From contig JAKGHH010000001.1 in assembly GCA_022828595.1 (NCBI GenBank), positions 72,536,401-72,600,400 on the forward strand: a stretch of 64,000 nt of DNA, given 5' to 3'. Made by a program: the position numbers and the translations under genes. This document shows, piece by piece, positions 34,651 through 48,129 of the stretch (position 1 is its first letter; the number at the start of each line of letters is the position of its first letter). Source of the stretch: Nelumbo lutea. Lineage: Eukaryota > Streptophyta > Magnoliopsida > Proteales > Nelumbonaceae. The notes under the pieces are model-generated. The model saw only the letters and a list, made by a program, of their open reading frames with translations. It was not told where the DNA came from and did not search any database.

Positions 34651-35130
34651 CTACAGTAACCAAGAACCAATTGTGCAGATCAAAGACGATCCGACGGCCC
34701 ACATTCGCGCTGATAGCACGTCCCCTGAGGTCGAGACGTGATTGGCGCACGTCTTTCCAAAAAGAGCGAAACGTCAGCGCACGTCTTTTGAAACCGACGT
34801 TAAGCCAGCACACATCTTTCTGAAACTAACCGCGCCGCACGTCCCCCTGCAACTGACAAAAACCGCTAGCGCACGTCCCTTCAGAACGACAGAGGCGCGC
34901 TTTCTTCAAATTTAAATGACCCACTGTCACGTCCCAGCGGCGCGAATTTTTGAAATTTAAAACACATGTTATCACGACCATCAACATTCATGAGTAGTAG
35001 GCACGTTTCCCGCCTTCTCGGAACCGAAGAACCCTGGCAAATGCAACTCGCGCAGTCAAGATTCAAAGGATGGGACAAATCCACTTACCACCTTGCAAAA
35101 CTCCCCGCACCAGGGCAAGACCCTTGGCGC
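34651..35130. other. GC-richer region upstream of the antisense gene
   Basis: Holds repeated GCGCACGTC-type words (CACGTC at about 34746, 34778, 34837, 34874), spaced 30 to 40 bp apart. They contain the ACGT core used by plant bZIP factors, so this could be the antisense promoter's control region. That role is inference. Confidence 0.45.
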
Positions 35131-35146
35131 GAGGAGTGGGGGCAAT
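35131..35146 (+). other. Polypurine tract of Gypsy A
   Basis: GAGGAGTGGGGGCAAT directly precedes the 3' LTR. Element B has the near-identical AAGGAGTGGGGGGCAG at the same place. Confidence 0.75.
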
Positions 35147-36103
35147 TGATGAAGGATGATTTGGCCCGACCTCACAGTTATGCAACACGTGGCAAAAGCA
35201 ACAGCTCGACACAAAAGCAAGCCTAAGGCATTTTCACCAAGAGGAGAAACCAGCGGACCGAACTCCCTACTAGGGGCCTGGACTCACCCTTGGCCCCAAA
35301 CCGGAAAGTAATCCACTGGCCTGCCTTACAACAGTTCGGGACATACCTCGCCGAACTGACCTACCTTGCAACAGTTCGGGACATACCTTACCGAACTTAC
35401 CTACCTGGTAACAGCTCGGGATACACCTCGCCAAACTGACCTACCTTGCAACAGTTCAGGACATACCTCGCCGAACTGACCTACCTGGTAACAGCTCAGG
35501 ATACACCTCGCTGAACTGGCCTGCCTTGTAACAGCTTGGGATACCCCTCGCCGAACTGACCTGCCCTATACATACCTACAAACTTAAGACTTCGCCTCGC
35601 TCACCACTCCACACCTTCAGGGCACCAAAACCAAACAAACCGTACTATGCCTGACACTGAGGAAGTCCATTCCCAAGGGTGCCGCATCTGACTGGCTTGG
35701 GATCTGACGCTTGACGATCGCACTCTAAACGGCCACCTGCCACCGCCGCTTGACACTGCCATCTCCAGTTAGAGAGACGGTTAGGTAGTGACGGTTCTGT
35801 CCCAGCGGAAAAGACGACGACCGAATTGACAAACGTAAGGGTAATCATACTCGACCTGACAAGGGCCTCGGAGCGAGTGCGCGAAGTGATTATAAGAGCC
35901 CTCTGCCCCCAACGAATAGGGTATGTGAACTTTGCGCCATCTGGTCTACACTTTGTCTTTGAGAGATTACTGACTTGAGCTTCGGAGTTATCACACCGGG
36001 TTTCCCCCGAAGTTCTCTCATTTTTCCCGTTTCAGGCTCCCCGATGCTCCAGCTCAGAGGCGAGTTCGTTGACAGCTAAGACCGACCGGATTGCGCTCCA
36101 TCA
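35147..36103 (+). repeat. 3' LTR of Gypsy A, 957 bp, with 6 tandem units
   Basis: TGATGAAGGATGATTTGG... to ...GCGCTCCATCA. The 40-bp units start at 35320, 35360, 35400, 35440, 35480 and 35520. One unit fewer than in the 5' LTR accounts exactly for the 40-bp length difference. Confidence 0.92.
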
Positions 36104-36108
36104 TAAAC

Positions 36109-37424
36109 CTTACATTGAAAACAAACACTTAAAAAATACGGACCAGTTATGAAGTTTTACACCAGTTTGTATTTACACTAAAAAACAAACACACAAATGT
36201 GAATTGACGATAGAGTTTTATGTCGATTCACATTTATACTGAAAATAATCGTAGCCTTATGAAAAAATTTAGGAAAGGAAATGATTTAATTAGGGGTGTG
36301 TGTATGTGTGAGAGAGAGATATTTTAGGAAGATTTATAGGGAAAGAAGAGTCTTTAATTAGTTGTTTAGAAAATGGCATGAAATAAAAAAATAAAAAATT
36401 CAAAAAGGAGAAAAAATATAAATTTCCTTTAAAAAAAGATAGACTTCCATTGTGTGCAAAAAACTTAAAAAACACTGCCCAAGTTTTTGAGTACAAATAC
36501 ATACAAATAATATACAATACAATGTTTTGCGCTCTAAATATTTATATTTGTGTTTGGAATCAAGGTACCGATGACGTTGTACACTATACCAGAGGGTGAC
36601 GGTTGCCTTTATAAAATTAGTAATGGGTGAAATTACATCGACGTAAAACTACACACCGTGGGATTACTGTCGCAACCAAGCAACGAATGAAATCGTGTAT
36701 ATTTACGTTGACGAAGGTGAATTCCAATAGGAATGTGGGCACTGGGCATGTAGCATACTAGCATTGGATGAAACTTGAAAGCATGAAAGGAAACCAGCAA
36801 GTCTCGACTCTCGTGGTTAAAAACGTAATAAAATTCCGTTTCTGCCCTCAATACAAGCACAACTTTGAAAATTTAATTTTTGAATTTTGAACGACGAGGA
36901 CATGCATAGGTGGGATCCACGCCATTGACAGCTCATCCTATTCCATCTATCATCTGTCGTCTGATAAAAATTATGACCTGTACTGATCAGTCATTCTACT
37001 AATTAAAATTTCATCAACAGTTGACAAAAAAGAAAAAAAAAGTGCGAAAGCAGAATGTAACCGTTTTTCGCAAAAATAGAACACCACACTTTCAATCAAG
37101 GGCAAATCAAAAGGAAATGATCCCATCATGCTATCTTGTACACACCACCTTTATAGTACATATTCCTGTTGGATCTGTAACCGTCTATCTATTCCTCTCA
37201 GACAACAAATCTCCACTGGAAACTCTGTAGAGCTGCGACCTAATCGTTTTCAAGTTCAAACCATTTATCCATACAATATCTAAAGCATCAGACGGCTGTC
37301 GATGATTCACTCCGTACTTCTGGTGAGTATGTTGTGCAACTTATAATTTATTCAACGTGGGGATAAGGGTAACTCAGTAATTTATGTGGACTGTGGGAGT
37401 CATCTCAGGTCTCTCAACCAGAAG

Positions 37425-37464
<40 letters not shown>

Positions 37465-37710
37465 TATACTCCGTTCAAATGCGAGAAAACTGTTAGAAAA
37501 CCTGATTTCGTTTCTCTAGAGTCTAGAGAGAGAATTTGAATTTAATCGGAAAGATCTGAAAAATAAAATACCAAAGACTCTCTAGTCTCTCTCCTCTAGT
37601 CCTCTTCCCTCGCTGGCTCGCTCTCACTAAAAAATAGGATAATATAGAATACCAAAGAAAAAAAAGGAAAACCGTCGAAATTTCAAATCTGACAAAAACC
37701 GCTTAGGTTG
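36109..37710 (+). promoter_or_regulatory. Upstream region of the EHD gene
   Basis: AT-rich intergenic DNA with an A-run plus (AT)n microsatellite at 37427-37468 and CT-rich leader-like sequence at 37575-37625. ATG 37711 follows. I could not assign a TATA box with confidence. Nothing else coding is recognised. Confidence 0.4.
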
Positions 37711-40700
37711 ATGGAGATTGTTACAGGTCCGATCGGTCCGTGTTCAAAGGAGCATCAAAAGACCTACCAGGAGTGGTTTAACTACGCCGACTCAGGCTTG
37801 TCCTACACTCCTTCCTTGTTTTTCTTTGGCTTCCATGGAACAAACTCGTCTCTGTGTATTTACCAAATTCGTCTATTGTTTGTACTCTTCAGATGGCGAT
37901 GGCCGCATTACGGGAAACGATGCAACCAAGTTCTTCGCCATGTCCAATTTATCTCGACCAGAACTCAAGCAGGTTTCTTCACTTTTAACTTTTCCCTTTC
38001 TTCCTTTTTTTACTTACTTGGGGGTTTTCTTCGCATTCATCGTATGGCGGTTCATTTTTGTCATATGTATCCTCTCTTTGTTCTGTGAATTCGACACTTA
38101 AATATCTCTGTACTGTGATTCCATGGTTCCACGGAGTGGTAGTTTACATGATCGCCGATTTTCTGGTTTTTATTGAATTGATCAATCAGTAGCGACTTGA
38201 GTAAATCCTAAATAAGAAATCACTGCATTAATGCAGGAATTGTATCCACAGTTCAATAACATTATTATATTAACTCTGTTTTCTGCAGCTTTCGTCAATT
38301 ATTTTATGTATTTATGAATGGATTACACGGGCATTTGAGCTGCGGATTTGATGACCTCTATGTCATCTGAATCCATTTTCTCCTCCTATACGAATGGGAG
38401 ACTATGTGGCAAGATGGTCTTTTTTTCTTCTCCTTTTCTTGAAACGATAATTTCTTAGACAATCAGGGTTCAGGTTTCTAGTCTACGCCTTATCTCTTCT
38501 CGTCTGATGTATCAATATACTAATTCTTTTTGGTTTGTGTAATATTGCTAAATTTCGTTTGCATGCATTATGGGATCTGGGTGACTAGCATATTGGTAGT
38601 TGGTTGCTGGCTAATTCAATGACAAGTCTAGGGTGTCATTTCTATTGTGTTAGCCGTTTTCCATTTATAACTAGTTCGTATTAAGTTGACAACCTTTTGG
38701 TTTTAAAGGTGTGGGCCATTGCGGATTCCAAACGACAGGGATTTCTTGGGTTCACAGAATTCATTGCTGCAATGCAGGTTATACTTCAATATCTTCTTCT
38801 ATCTTGTTAATTTGATAAGAAGTTGGTTTTCACTGACCTTTCGTGATCAACAGCTAGTTGCTCTGGCACAAGCGGGACATGAAATAACACCGGACCTTCT
38901 TAGCAGTGGAAGTAAGCATGGAACTACATTTTTAGCTTTCCTACTTCTGTCATATGGGGTCGGCTACATGAATCCTGTTTCACCATTCTGTTCTGTTCAG
39001 TGCCATATCATTGTTAAATTATGAGCACTTAAATTAGCAACTAGTATAAGGATATGATTAATTATTGATTTGCATGTCTATCTAATTTTTTTACTCATAT
39101 TTAGCCATCCTATCCAGTTATTTGACTAGCCGACCTCATATAGTTGGGATAAGACATGGATGATAATGATCCAGTTATTTGACTCTGATTTTATGCATAC
39201 TTCTTCCATTGTAGTTAATTCGGAGAATTTAAATCCTCCTGTAATGGAAGGTTTGGATGTTTTAATAGCTGTAAGTATTTCATTTGTTTTGTTTTTTTGT
39301 TAGTATGGCAATCTAAGTGTTGCTTGAGTCTTCTCACTTTTTTGTTTACTGGCTTCTCAGAAAAGAAAGCGCTCACCCCAAAAACCTGAGCTTGATAATG
39401 GTAAAAAACTTTTATCTCTTATATTAACACCTACTTGTTTCATTGGTTCCTTTAAAAATTCCTAACTGTTATCAATGGTTCTATGCAGTAATTGTCCAGC
39501 CCCAATCATCACCATCAGCTCATTGGTTTTCTTCAAAATCTTCAAAGAAGGTGACAGCTTCATTATTATGTCTTTCTTTCGGCATGGCTAGGAATTGTTC
39601 TCTCTGTTAGTATATGGGTTTCAATATATCCAAGACTTTGATATTTTTCCCTTTCTGTCATTAGCTTTCTTCTAAGTACAGTTTCTTCCACTTATATCTG
39701 TGTGTGTGTGTGTGTGTTCTGTTGTAGATTCCTTAGTAGAATTCTCTATTTGACAATTGACAATAGTCTCACTTTGTTTTTCCTGCCTGGCCTTCTTACA
39801 TTGTATTTGCCAATGAGTTCTACTCATATAATCAGTTTTCCACATATGTTCTTGATTTGTTTTGTCCCATCAGAAACAAGGAGCTATTGTACCTGCAGTA
39901 AAATTTTAGGATTTTTCTTAAATGATGCTTGCTTCAAGCCATTATTGCTTGCATTGAAAACCTAAAAAAATGATTATCTGTAAACAAAAATGGTCAATAC
40001 AGATACGTAGTTGAAGTATGGTCATGCATGAGATAATTTGGTGGTTCTATTTTTATGTTTATTCTCAACCACTTCATGACTAATGAGGCTTGTCATATCT
40101 TTCTTCCTTATTCTGAAAACTTCTGGAATCACAGTAAAAACAGGCCTGGGCAGTAGGCTTGTCATATATTTCAGGCCTGGACCAGCCTCATATTTCAGGG
40201 CTTGCACCTATGATGCCAAGAAGATACACTAGGACATAATCACCTCTTAATTTGTGCATTTGTATCAAACATTTCAGTGCTTGCACCTATGCATGAGATA
40301 ATTTGATGGTTCTATTTTTATGTTTATTCTCAACCAGATAATGGCTAATGGCACTTGCCATATTTTTCTTCCTTATTCTGAAGACTTATGGAGTCACAGT
40401 AAAAACAGGTCTGGGCAGTACGCTTGTCGTATATTTCAGGCCCGGGCTAGGCTCATATTTCAGGGTTTGCACCTATAATGCCAAGAAGGTACACTAGGGC
40501 ATAATCACCTCTTAATTTGTGCATTTGTGTCAAACATTTTTTTTGCACAGTCTATCTAAGTTGGGAATTTGACTGGATAATGGTTAATTGACCTTATCCA
40601 TTTCCATGCAAACTTTTTTCTTTATTTTCCTGTCAGTTATATGTTCAGTGGCAATAGGTTATTGATATTCTTATGCATTGGTGGTTTATTTTTATTTTTC

Positions 40701-43700
40701 TAATTGAAGTCCTTAGGAATTTTCTTGCATTCCCTTTCTATTTATGTTTTATGATGATGAGTCATTTTCCTTTCTATTCATAATTTCATATCTTGTAGTT
40801 TGATTGTTTTAGTTAGAGATATCCATGTCTAGAGTTTGTAGTTGGATCTTTATTTACTTCTTGTTTCCTTGCATGTCTAGATACCTTTAAGCTCAGTTAC
40901 CTCAATAATTGATGGCTTGAAGAAACTATACATTGAAAAGCTAAAGCCTTTGGAGGTCACATATCGCTTTAATGATTTTGTATCTCCCTTACTGGTGAGT
41001 GGACTCTGTATGTGGTTTTTTTATTACTTTATTCTTGAAACACATCCAAATTTGGCTCCTTCCGATCTTCTGCTCTGAATATCATGAATTTCTGTTGAGA
41101 ACGGTTAGATTTTGGATCACCTATATCATTGTGATTTTGATCTGTTCAACTTGCAGATAAGTAGTGATTTTGATGCAAGACCTATGGTGATGCTTTTGGG
41201 TCAGTATTCTACTGGAAAAACAACATTCATAAAACATTTGCTCAGAAGCAGTTATCCAGGTAATTCAAAACCATTTTCTTTATATATTAGCTTATTTTTT
41301 CCTTGCTTGATTCTTTCATTTTCTATTGCATGCAATTGGATAAACAGATCATGCAATCTTCCTCATGGTTTCCTGCATCTTTTCCAGGTGCTCACATTGG
41401 ACCAGAGCCCACAACTGACAGATTTGTTGTTGTTATGGTATCTCAATCCTGTTTCTTTGTTATGAACCTTCTCAGTTTAAATGAATAAGCTCTCGATATC
41501 CATTGTTTGTGATCATTTGCTTAAGCTTTCTATTGATGTCTGTTGTTCGTTTCCATTCTTTGTAATAAAAATTTTGATGATTTTCTTTTGAAATTTATCC
41601 GGATTTTTTTTTTGTTTCTATATACCATTTGAAGAAAAAATTATGATTTTTTACTTGAAGACATTACAGGTAAATTCTACCAGGTTGTTTAAGATAATGA
41701 ACAAAAACTTATGCATAATTATAAGAAGTAAATCATCAACCCCTTTGTAACCTCGTTGATGACTAATGTGTGTGTCTACAAGAGGTCAAAGGTTCAAGAG
41801 TTGGTGGGAGAGGGAAAGTAAGAAAGAAATAAATTTTTATCTTCCCAGAATAACTTGCACAAAAATGAGTTACTATGTAGCAATAAGCTTGCTGAGAATA
41901 GAGAGGAACAATGCAAAGAACAAAAGTGAAATATTTAACTTCATCATCTACCTTATCTCATGTAATCGTGTTGGCACTATAAAACTTGTTCTCCCTTTGC
42001 ACTCTTGTTTTTTTTTTTTTTTTTTTTTTCTATCATGTGAAAGATTCCATAAATAGACAAAGTCATTCTACATTTTATCTCTGATATTGGTTAATTGGTT
42101 GTTTTTGTATGTTAGGACCAACCTCCCTGCATGTGGGTACTTGATTATTTTTCTCTGAAGGGTCACATATATATTAATTATTAAATGGTTCTTCAAAAAG
42201 GAAGAAAAATTCTTCAAATTGTAGATCTCGGGTTTTTGTTGAGTTTTTCTTTCACTGTTATTTTACTTGCTAGCTGAATAGGGATTTTTTATGGCAATTG
42301 TAGGTCTGTATCACCATTTCCCTGATTTGGTTAGATGGTTAAACATCCCTTGTTACAAAAAAGAAACTTGTTTTCATTTTTGAAAAAATAATAAATATAA
42401 AGATTTGGATTATTTTCCAATCTATTTTGGACACTTGTATGTTCTATTTGATTTGCACATGAATATTGCTTGTTTTAAACTTAGTTGTCAGTTCATGAAA
42501 AATTAATAAATATTAGGAATTCATTTGTTTTCTAGTCTATTGTGGAAATTGTAATAATTTATGGAGAGAGAGAGAGAGAGAGAGAGAAAAGATGCTACTG
42601 GCTGCCTCCAGTCTTCTATTTATATTAACTTAATAAAGGAATAGAAATTACAAGTATACCCCTGGCGGCACACCCTAGAACCAAAAATAATAAGAAAAAG
42701 ACAAGTAACTAACTGACAGTATCCTAAGAAGTCAGCCTACTAACAGTAGCTATAAAGTAACAATTAAATAAGCCTTACAACAGAAATGTGTAGTTTTTAA
42801 TTAACAAAGACAAATTATTCTCAAATTTTTAATACATGGTGCACACATTTTTTCTATAAATGGTAATTTGTATTGTTAATAGAGAATTAGAGGGTGAAAT
42901 TCCCTCAAGCTAGAAACATGTACATGGGGACAAAATGGATATCATTCATGACCAAGGAAACTCATAAAAAACCCCTCTTCTTGTGGCAAAAGAAAAGTAA
43001 ACAATAGTCTGCTGCATATTACAATTCTCCAGCTTGATACCATCAAATTCCTTGAGATGCCCACCCATTCAACAATAGTTCTTTTGACTTTCCCAATAAC
43101 AGCCCCATTTGTGGTGTGTTTTCCATAAAAAATTCTTCTATTTTGTTGTGTCCTTATTGGCTAACAAATTGCAAAGGACAGCAGGTTCCATAGAATTCTT
43201 CGTTGCTTGCTGAAACCATTTAAAGGCCAACAAGAATGCAAGCAAAGGAAATTTTGGGCATAACCTGTTGCTGTCTGAATAGCTAAAGAAAGTATGTTCA
43301 AACGCCGTGAATTTAGTATGTGTTTGGTATAGCTTCCGTTTATTCACTAAACGTTTGTACCTGATTTGTTTGCAAAACTGAGAAAAGCAATAATGAAACC
43401 GTTTATTGACAATTAGGTGCCACTAGGCCCCACATCATCGAAACAGTGAATAAACGCCTACCTGTTGGGGGAAGCGCTAAAATAAAGCTTCCCCCAACGG
43501 TATGCACGAACATAAATCAAGGCCAGCTTTTGCAAGTCTCTGTGTGCACGGATCAGCGTGATGGGTGTAATGCTGAAATGGCGCCTATGTGGCAGCATTT
43601 ATTGAAAAACGCTCACGGTTCCAAACACTGCCTAAAACAACAGACATTCCATTAAGTACTTGGTGCTCATACATTCTAATCTTTGGTTTTCCCTAATTTT

Positions 43701-46700
43701 CAAATGTATTCTTAATTTCTTATTTCCAGCGTTGCTGATGTCCCAAAATTATCTCTTAGGCATTTTGGACAAATTGTTCATAAGTTATTTTCTAACTTAT
43801 TGGAATTTTATTATACAGTCGGGGCCTGATGAAAGGAGTATTCCAGGGAACACTATTGCTGTTCAGGCAGATATGCCATTTAGTGGTTTGACGAGTTTTG
43901 GAACTGCATTCTTATCAAAATTTCAGTGTTCCCAGATGCCACATCCAGTGAGTTGTCATTGTAGACTTGTCATAATGCACTTTTGGTTTATTCTTGTATT
44001 ATTGTAACTTGACTATTCTTTATGAATGCAAAGCTTCTAGAGCATATAACGTTTGTGGACACACCTGGAGTTTTATCTGGAGAAAAGCAAAGAACACAGC
44101 GGAGCTATGATTTTACAGGTGTCACCTCATGGTTTGCAGCAAAATGTGACCTCATTCTTCTTCTGTTTGATCCTCACAAGCTTGACATAAGTGATGAATT
44201 CAAGCGTGTAATTGGATCCTTGCGTGGTCACGATGACAAAATACGTGTGGTTCTTAACAAGGCTGACCAAGTTGATACACAACAAGTGAGAAAAGTTGGC
44301 AGTTTTATTTGTTATCTGTGCAATTGGTCTTCACATTTTTAACATGCTTATTGGTGGTCCATTGTAGTTGATGAGAGTTTATGGGGCACTGATGTGGTCA
44401 CTTGGAAAAGTTCTAAATACTCCTGAGGTTATGCGTGTTTATATTGGGTATGGTCTCTATCTTTCATGCTGTTAATTTGCTACAAACTAATGGAGTTGTT
44501 TTGTACATGGTATGTTTAGTTTTCATGTTATTATTATTTTTTAAAACAAGTAAAGGAGCAGAACTTGTTCACTAACTGATAATTTGGTTCTAGAACTGTA
44601 AATATAGGTAGTCTCTTTTAAAAAATACTCTTGTTTTTGAAAACTAAGCATGGTCTATCTTGTCTCACAAGTTGCTGATATGTCATCAATAATGGTACAA
44701 AACTGGGGAGTTGCCAAATGCTACCTTGTTTCTACAAGTGTCTTTCTTTTAAGATGATAATCTTTCTCTGGAAAGATGTTTGGGCCCTTGTTTTCTCTTT
44801 AAGGCAATAGTGTTTTTCTTCATTTCATTTCCTCTCTCTCTCTCTCTCTCTCACCCCCTCACTTTTTCTATTTTCAGATTCCCCAAGGGCCTTGTTGCGT
44901 GCCATTTTTCTTATTAGGATATGGTGGCCTTATGTCCATTCCTAATTCCAAGCTTGTTCACTAACAGGATAAAGGCATAATACATTTATAGAACTAGGAA
45001 TTTGTTACCATTTAGAAATTTTGTGTTCTTTAAGAAATATGGATGTAATTTAGTTTTTGCATGAGCTGAAATGCATGTAAAATTTGGGAGGAATCTGCAT
45101 AGACTTGATCTGATGCATGTCTGTACTCTGGATTTTATGCAAATCTAGTTTCTACAAGTCAATCATTTGCCCGTGGTAGATAATGCCAGAGTTCTTAATC
45201 AGACGTAAATATGTTTGGTTGGTTTCAAATGCTAGGCTATGATTTGCTTATTCTAAACCCACTTCAATTTGGTTGTGATATTGGAATTTATGATTTGTTC
45301 AAATATTGTGCATTTTGGTTCACCAAAACCTGAATTCTATCGATTTCATTATAGTTAATATGTTTCCTGATTTTTGACAGTTCATTCAATGACAAACCAG
45401 TGAATGAAGCAGCTGTTGGTCCAATTGGAAAGGAGCTTTTTGAGAAAGAACAAGATGATCTTCTTTCTGATTTGAAAGATATTCCAAAGAAGGCTTGTGA
45501 TCGCAGAGTATATTCATTACTCTTTTGCTTTTCTGTCATAGTTTCATTTTCACAATGGAAGGCTGTGTTTGGCTTTGTGGAAAATAAGACCTTTTCTCCT
45601 TTTTCAGGTAAAAAGGGAGAAAAGTCCAAATGATGCCATTTGTTGAAGTAAAGCTATTATCCAGATGGGTCAGTAAAAGCTGTTTTGACTGGGAAAATTA
45701 AAAGGAGATCTCAACTCCTTTTTCTTGCCCCATCAAAGCTTCTTTTGAAACTTTAATGAAATTAAAAGTTTGAAACTTTAATGAAATTCAAAATTTTGTC
45801 ACATATCTGGGTATATGGTATTGGCTCTGCCCCGACACATGAAATATTAAGTTTTTTGAAATTTTAATATTTTGAGGGGGTAGGCCTTGCATGAAAAAAA
45901 ACCAAAAAAAATAAAAATGGAGTGCATTATCCAAGTTCAAAATAGGGGTGATCATGGGCTGGGCCAGGCCTGATTCTGGGCCTTTGTCTTTTATGTATAA
46001 AATACTATATATACACAATATTTTATACTATATATATTAATATATAATATGCTTGCAGAATTTATTTTATATAAATATGAATTTCAAGTGTCAAAATATA
46101 ATATTTATATATAAAATATACAATATAGCATAAAACAACAAATGGACATATGTACAAATTATGTATAAAATACATATATTTAGATATATGCAGGCCTGGG
46201 CCCGGGCCTGGCTGGAAATGATCACCCCTAGTTCAAACCCCTTAGACAACAAATTCAAACTTTTCATGGTCAACAACAAAGATGACAAGTTGTTTTTTAC
46301 CTTTTTCTGAACCGGTTTTCCCTCTTGGTCAACAGGTTGACCTGTGATGTTAAAAAATTTCAAAAAAATAAAACAATACAAAACCAATCAGCTCATAACC
46401 CGTATTAAGAACCAGGTCACCTGTCCAACCAGCAGGACACTTGTTTTCCATCTGAGCCTACCTTATCCATTAGATGCAAAATCTCCTCATCCATATGGAG
46501 ATAAACCATGATAAGCTATGCCAAACACAGCCTCAACTTATTATCTGTTTTTCTCTTGGTACTTCCCATTTATTGTGTGGTTAAAGAATGTCATTCTCAC
46601 AGATAAATGAATTTGTAAAACGTGCGAGAGCTGCAAAGATTCATGCCTATGTAATAAGCCATCTTAAGAAGGAGATGCCTGCAATGATGGGAAAAGCTAA

Positions 46701-47067
46701 GGCTCAACAGAGACTTATTGATAACCTAGAAGACGAATTTGCAAAGGTCTTTCTCTCTCTCTGATATACATTCACACATAAGCATATACATATGCTTGCA
46801 TTCTTGTTGCAATTGTGCTTGATGTATTTAATGCTTATTGCAATTGAATTGTCATTCATTTCTACCCTCTTGTTGAAACAGGTCCAAAGGGAGTTCCATC
46901 TCCCAGCTGGCGATTTCCCAAATGTTGATCACTTCAGAGAGATCTTGAGTGGTTATAGCATTGATAAGTTCGAGAGGTTGAAACCTAAAATGATACAAGC
47001 CGTCGATGATATGCTAGGTTATGATATCCCAGAACTCCTCAAGAACTTCAGAAACCCCTATGACTGA
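37711..47067 (+). CDS. EHD2: EH-domain-containing protein, dynamin-like ATPase (EHD1/EHD2 type), complete
   Basis: Sixteen coding exons join to 1635 bp (544 aa), the family's usual plant length: 37711-37795, 37893-37972, 38709-38777, 38854-38911, 39215-39270, 39361-39400, 39489-39550, 40881-40994, 41157-41259, 41388-41437, 43819-43947, 44034-44285, 44368-44447, 45381-45507, 46603-46746, 46882-47067. All phases agree. The N-terminal EH domain holds an EF-hand (DSDGDGRITGND, about 27-38). The dynamin-type nucleotide-binding domain follows: P-loop GQYSTGKTT (203-211), VDTPGVLSGEKQR (290-302) and NKADQ (357-361). The C-terminal helical part ends NPYD. EHD proteins bind ATP, tubulate membranes and act in endocytosis and recycling; Arabidopsis EHD2 restrains endocytosis. 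Whether this is EHD1 or EHD2 is judged from the neighbouring IBR1-like gene, as in Arabidopsis. Intron 1 appears to use a GC donor. Confidence 0.93.
40026..40543. repeat. 265-bp tandem duplication in EHD intron 7
   Basis: Two copies start GCATGAGATAATTTG at 40026 and 40291. They share TTCTATTTTTATGTTTATTCTCAACCA, ACAGTAAAAACAGG and CATAATCACCTCTTAATTTGTGCATTTGT, with about 10 percent differences. Words such as GGCCTGG and TTTCAGG inside suggest the unit came from a GC-ended MITE. Confidence 0.85.
41438..43818 (+). other. EHD2: EHD intron 10, longest intron, 2381 bp
   Basis: Begins GTATCT and ends TTATACAG. It holds a poly-T run (42009-42030), a (GA)n microsatellite (42564-42588) and no open frame with a recognisable domain. 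Frames such as 43446-43655 are too short and unlike known proteins. Confidence 0.75.
45943..46230. mobile_element. hAT-type MITE in EHD intron 14, 288 bp
   Basis: Ends TAGGGGTGATCAT and ATGATCACCCCTA, identical to those of the element at 16894. The 8-bp target duplication is GTTCAAAA (45935-45942) and GTTCAAAC (46231-46238). GGGCCAGGCC and GGCCTGGGCCCGGGCC words lie inside both ends, around an ATATAT-rich core. It sits in the intron between exons 14 and 15 and does not touch splice sites. Confidence 0.88.
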
Positions 47068-47400
47068 GAACTTATTGGTTAAAATGAGGCAACTGGTAAC
47101 GTCATAAATGAGGGGAGGGGGAGCATGCTGTTGGGTCATGTCCAGATGAAATGTCCCATTTTTCTTGTTGTCTGTTTGTTCTATTAGTATTTTGAGACAT
47201 TTCCATACATAAACGTCACTATATGCACTCTGGCAAGCTCAAGGATCTCTACCTCGAGGCTTGAGGACACCCAACCTTTCTGTGAATGGCTCCGCCTCTC
47301 GGGAGTGGCAGTTAAAATACTGTAATTACTCTTAAATTTATTGATTCTCCAATAATGTAAGTTGGAAAAATCAGTAAGTAATTACTCGTAAATTTTGTAT
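47068..47400 (+). other. EHD2: Likely 3' UTR of the EHD gene
   Basis: Follows the TGA at 47065. An AATAAT-type polyadenylation element (CCAATAATGTAAG, about 47349) is the best candidate signal. The exact transcript end cannot be read from sequence. Confidence 0.4.
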
Positions 47401-48129
47401 TTGCAGGAAGGATTCAAATATCTAGATCTATCAGAGATGGTTTTGATATCTGTATTTTATCTGTTTATTGCATGGGCGCAAGGGAATGATATTACCATTT
47501 CTCTTCTGGTGTTTCTAAATGAGTGACCATACGACATATCAAAAGTTCTGGATTTTATCTTTGTAAAATCTGGATCTAAGGTGGGTACAACCAGTGATCA
47601 AACTATTGGTATCCGATATCATATGGGATAAATCAGATATGGATATGTTTTGGAAACACATCGATACCAACCAAGGTATAATATTTAAGACTTGCAAGAA
47701 AAAATTGCAATGAATAAAAATTGTTTGGTGACATGCAATTATCCAAAAGTAGTGTATTCTCTTGAAAATTGGAGGAACATCTTAGCGTTGTTAATCTAAG
47801 GTCATCGGTTCTAACTAAGCAAGTAAAAAGGTCAATGGTCCTGATTTCTCAAACGAAGTTTGGTTATGCTCTCATTTTCCATGGCCTTAGCGTTTAAGCC
47901 TCATTTGGCGTTTCCAGAAGTTTTGCATTTGGAAATGAGTTGGGTGACTTGACTCTTCTTTTTCAGTATGTTTCTTTGCAATCTACGAGATCAGAACTTA
48001 GAGTCACAGCATGTCCTGGGGAACATTTCCTTATTTGTGTTTATTCATGGGGAGATATTTTCAATACACGGTGGGATGTGGTTGTGAGGTCAGTGTAAAA
48101 CACGTTCTGTGAGAGCAAATTCGAATTCC
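47401..48129. other. Intergenic, no feature recognised
   Basis: Moderately AT-rich sequence with no supported gene and no recognised terminal repeats. Confidence 0.4.

Larger units (their letters stand above)
25286..36103 (+). mobile_element. Tat-lineage Gypsy retrotransposon A, full length, about 10.8 kb
   Basis: Two LTRs (25286-26282 and 35147-36103) flank gag, protease, reverse transcriptase, two RNase H domains and integrase in the sense direction, then an antisense gene. The flanks TAAAA (25281-25285) and TAAAC (36104-36108) look like a 5-bp target duplication with one change; joined, the host sequence reads GATGTAAAACCTTACATTG. Two RNase H domains and an antisense ORF between pol and the 3' LTR are known traits of the Tat/Ogre/Retand branch of Gypsy. 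All frames carry stops or shifts, so this copy cannot encode a working set of proteins. Confidence 0.92.

Noticed and set aside
43446..43655. 69-aa frame in EHD intron 10
   Set aside because: It is short, has no domain, and lies in an intron whose flanking exons join in frame without it.
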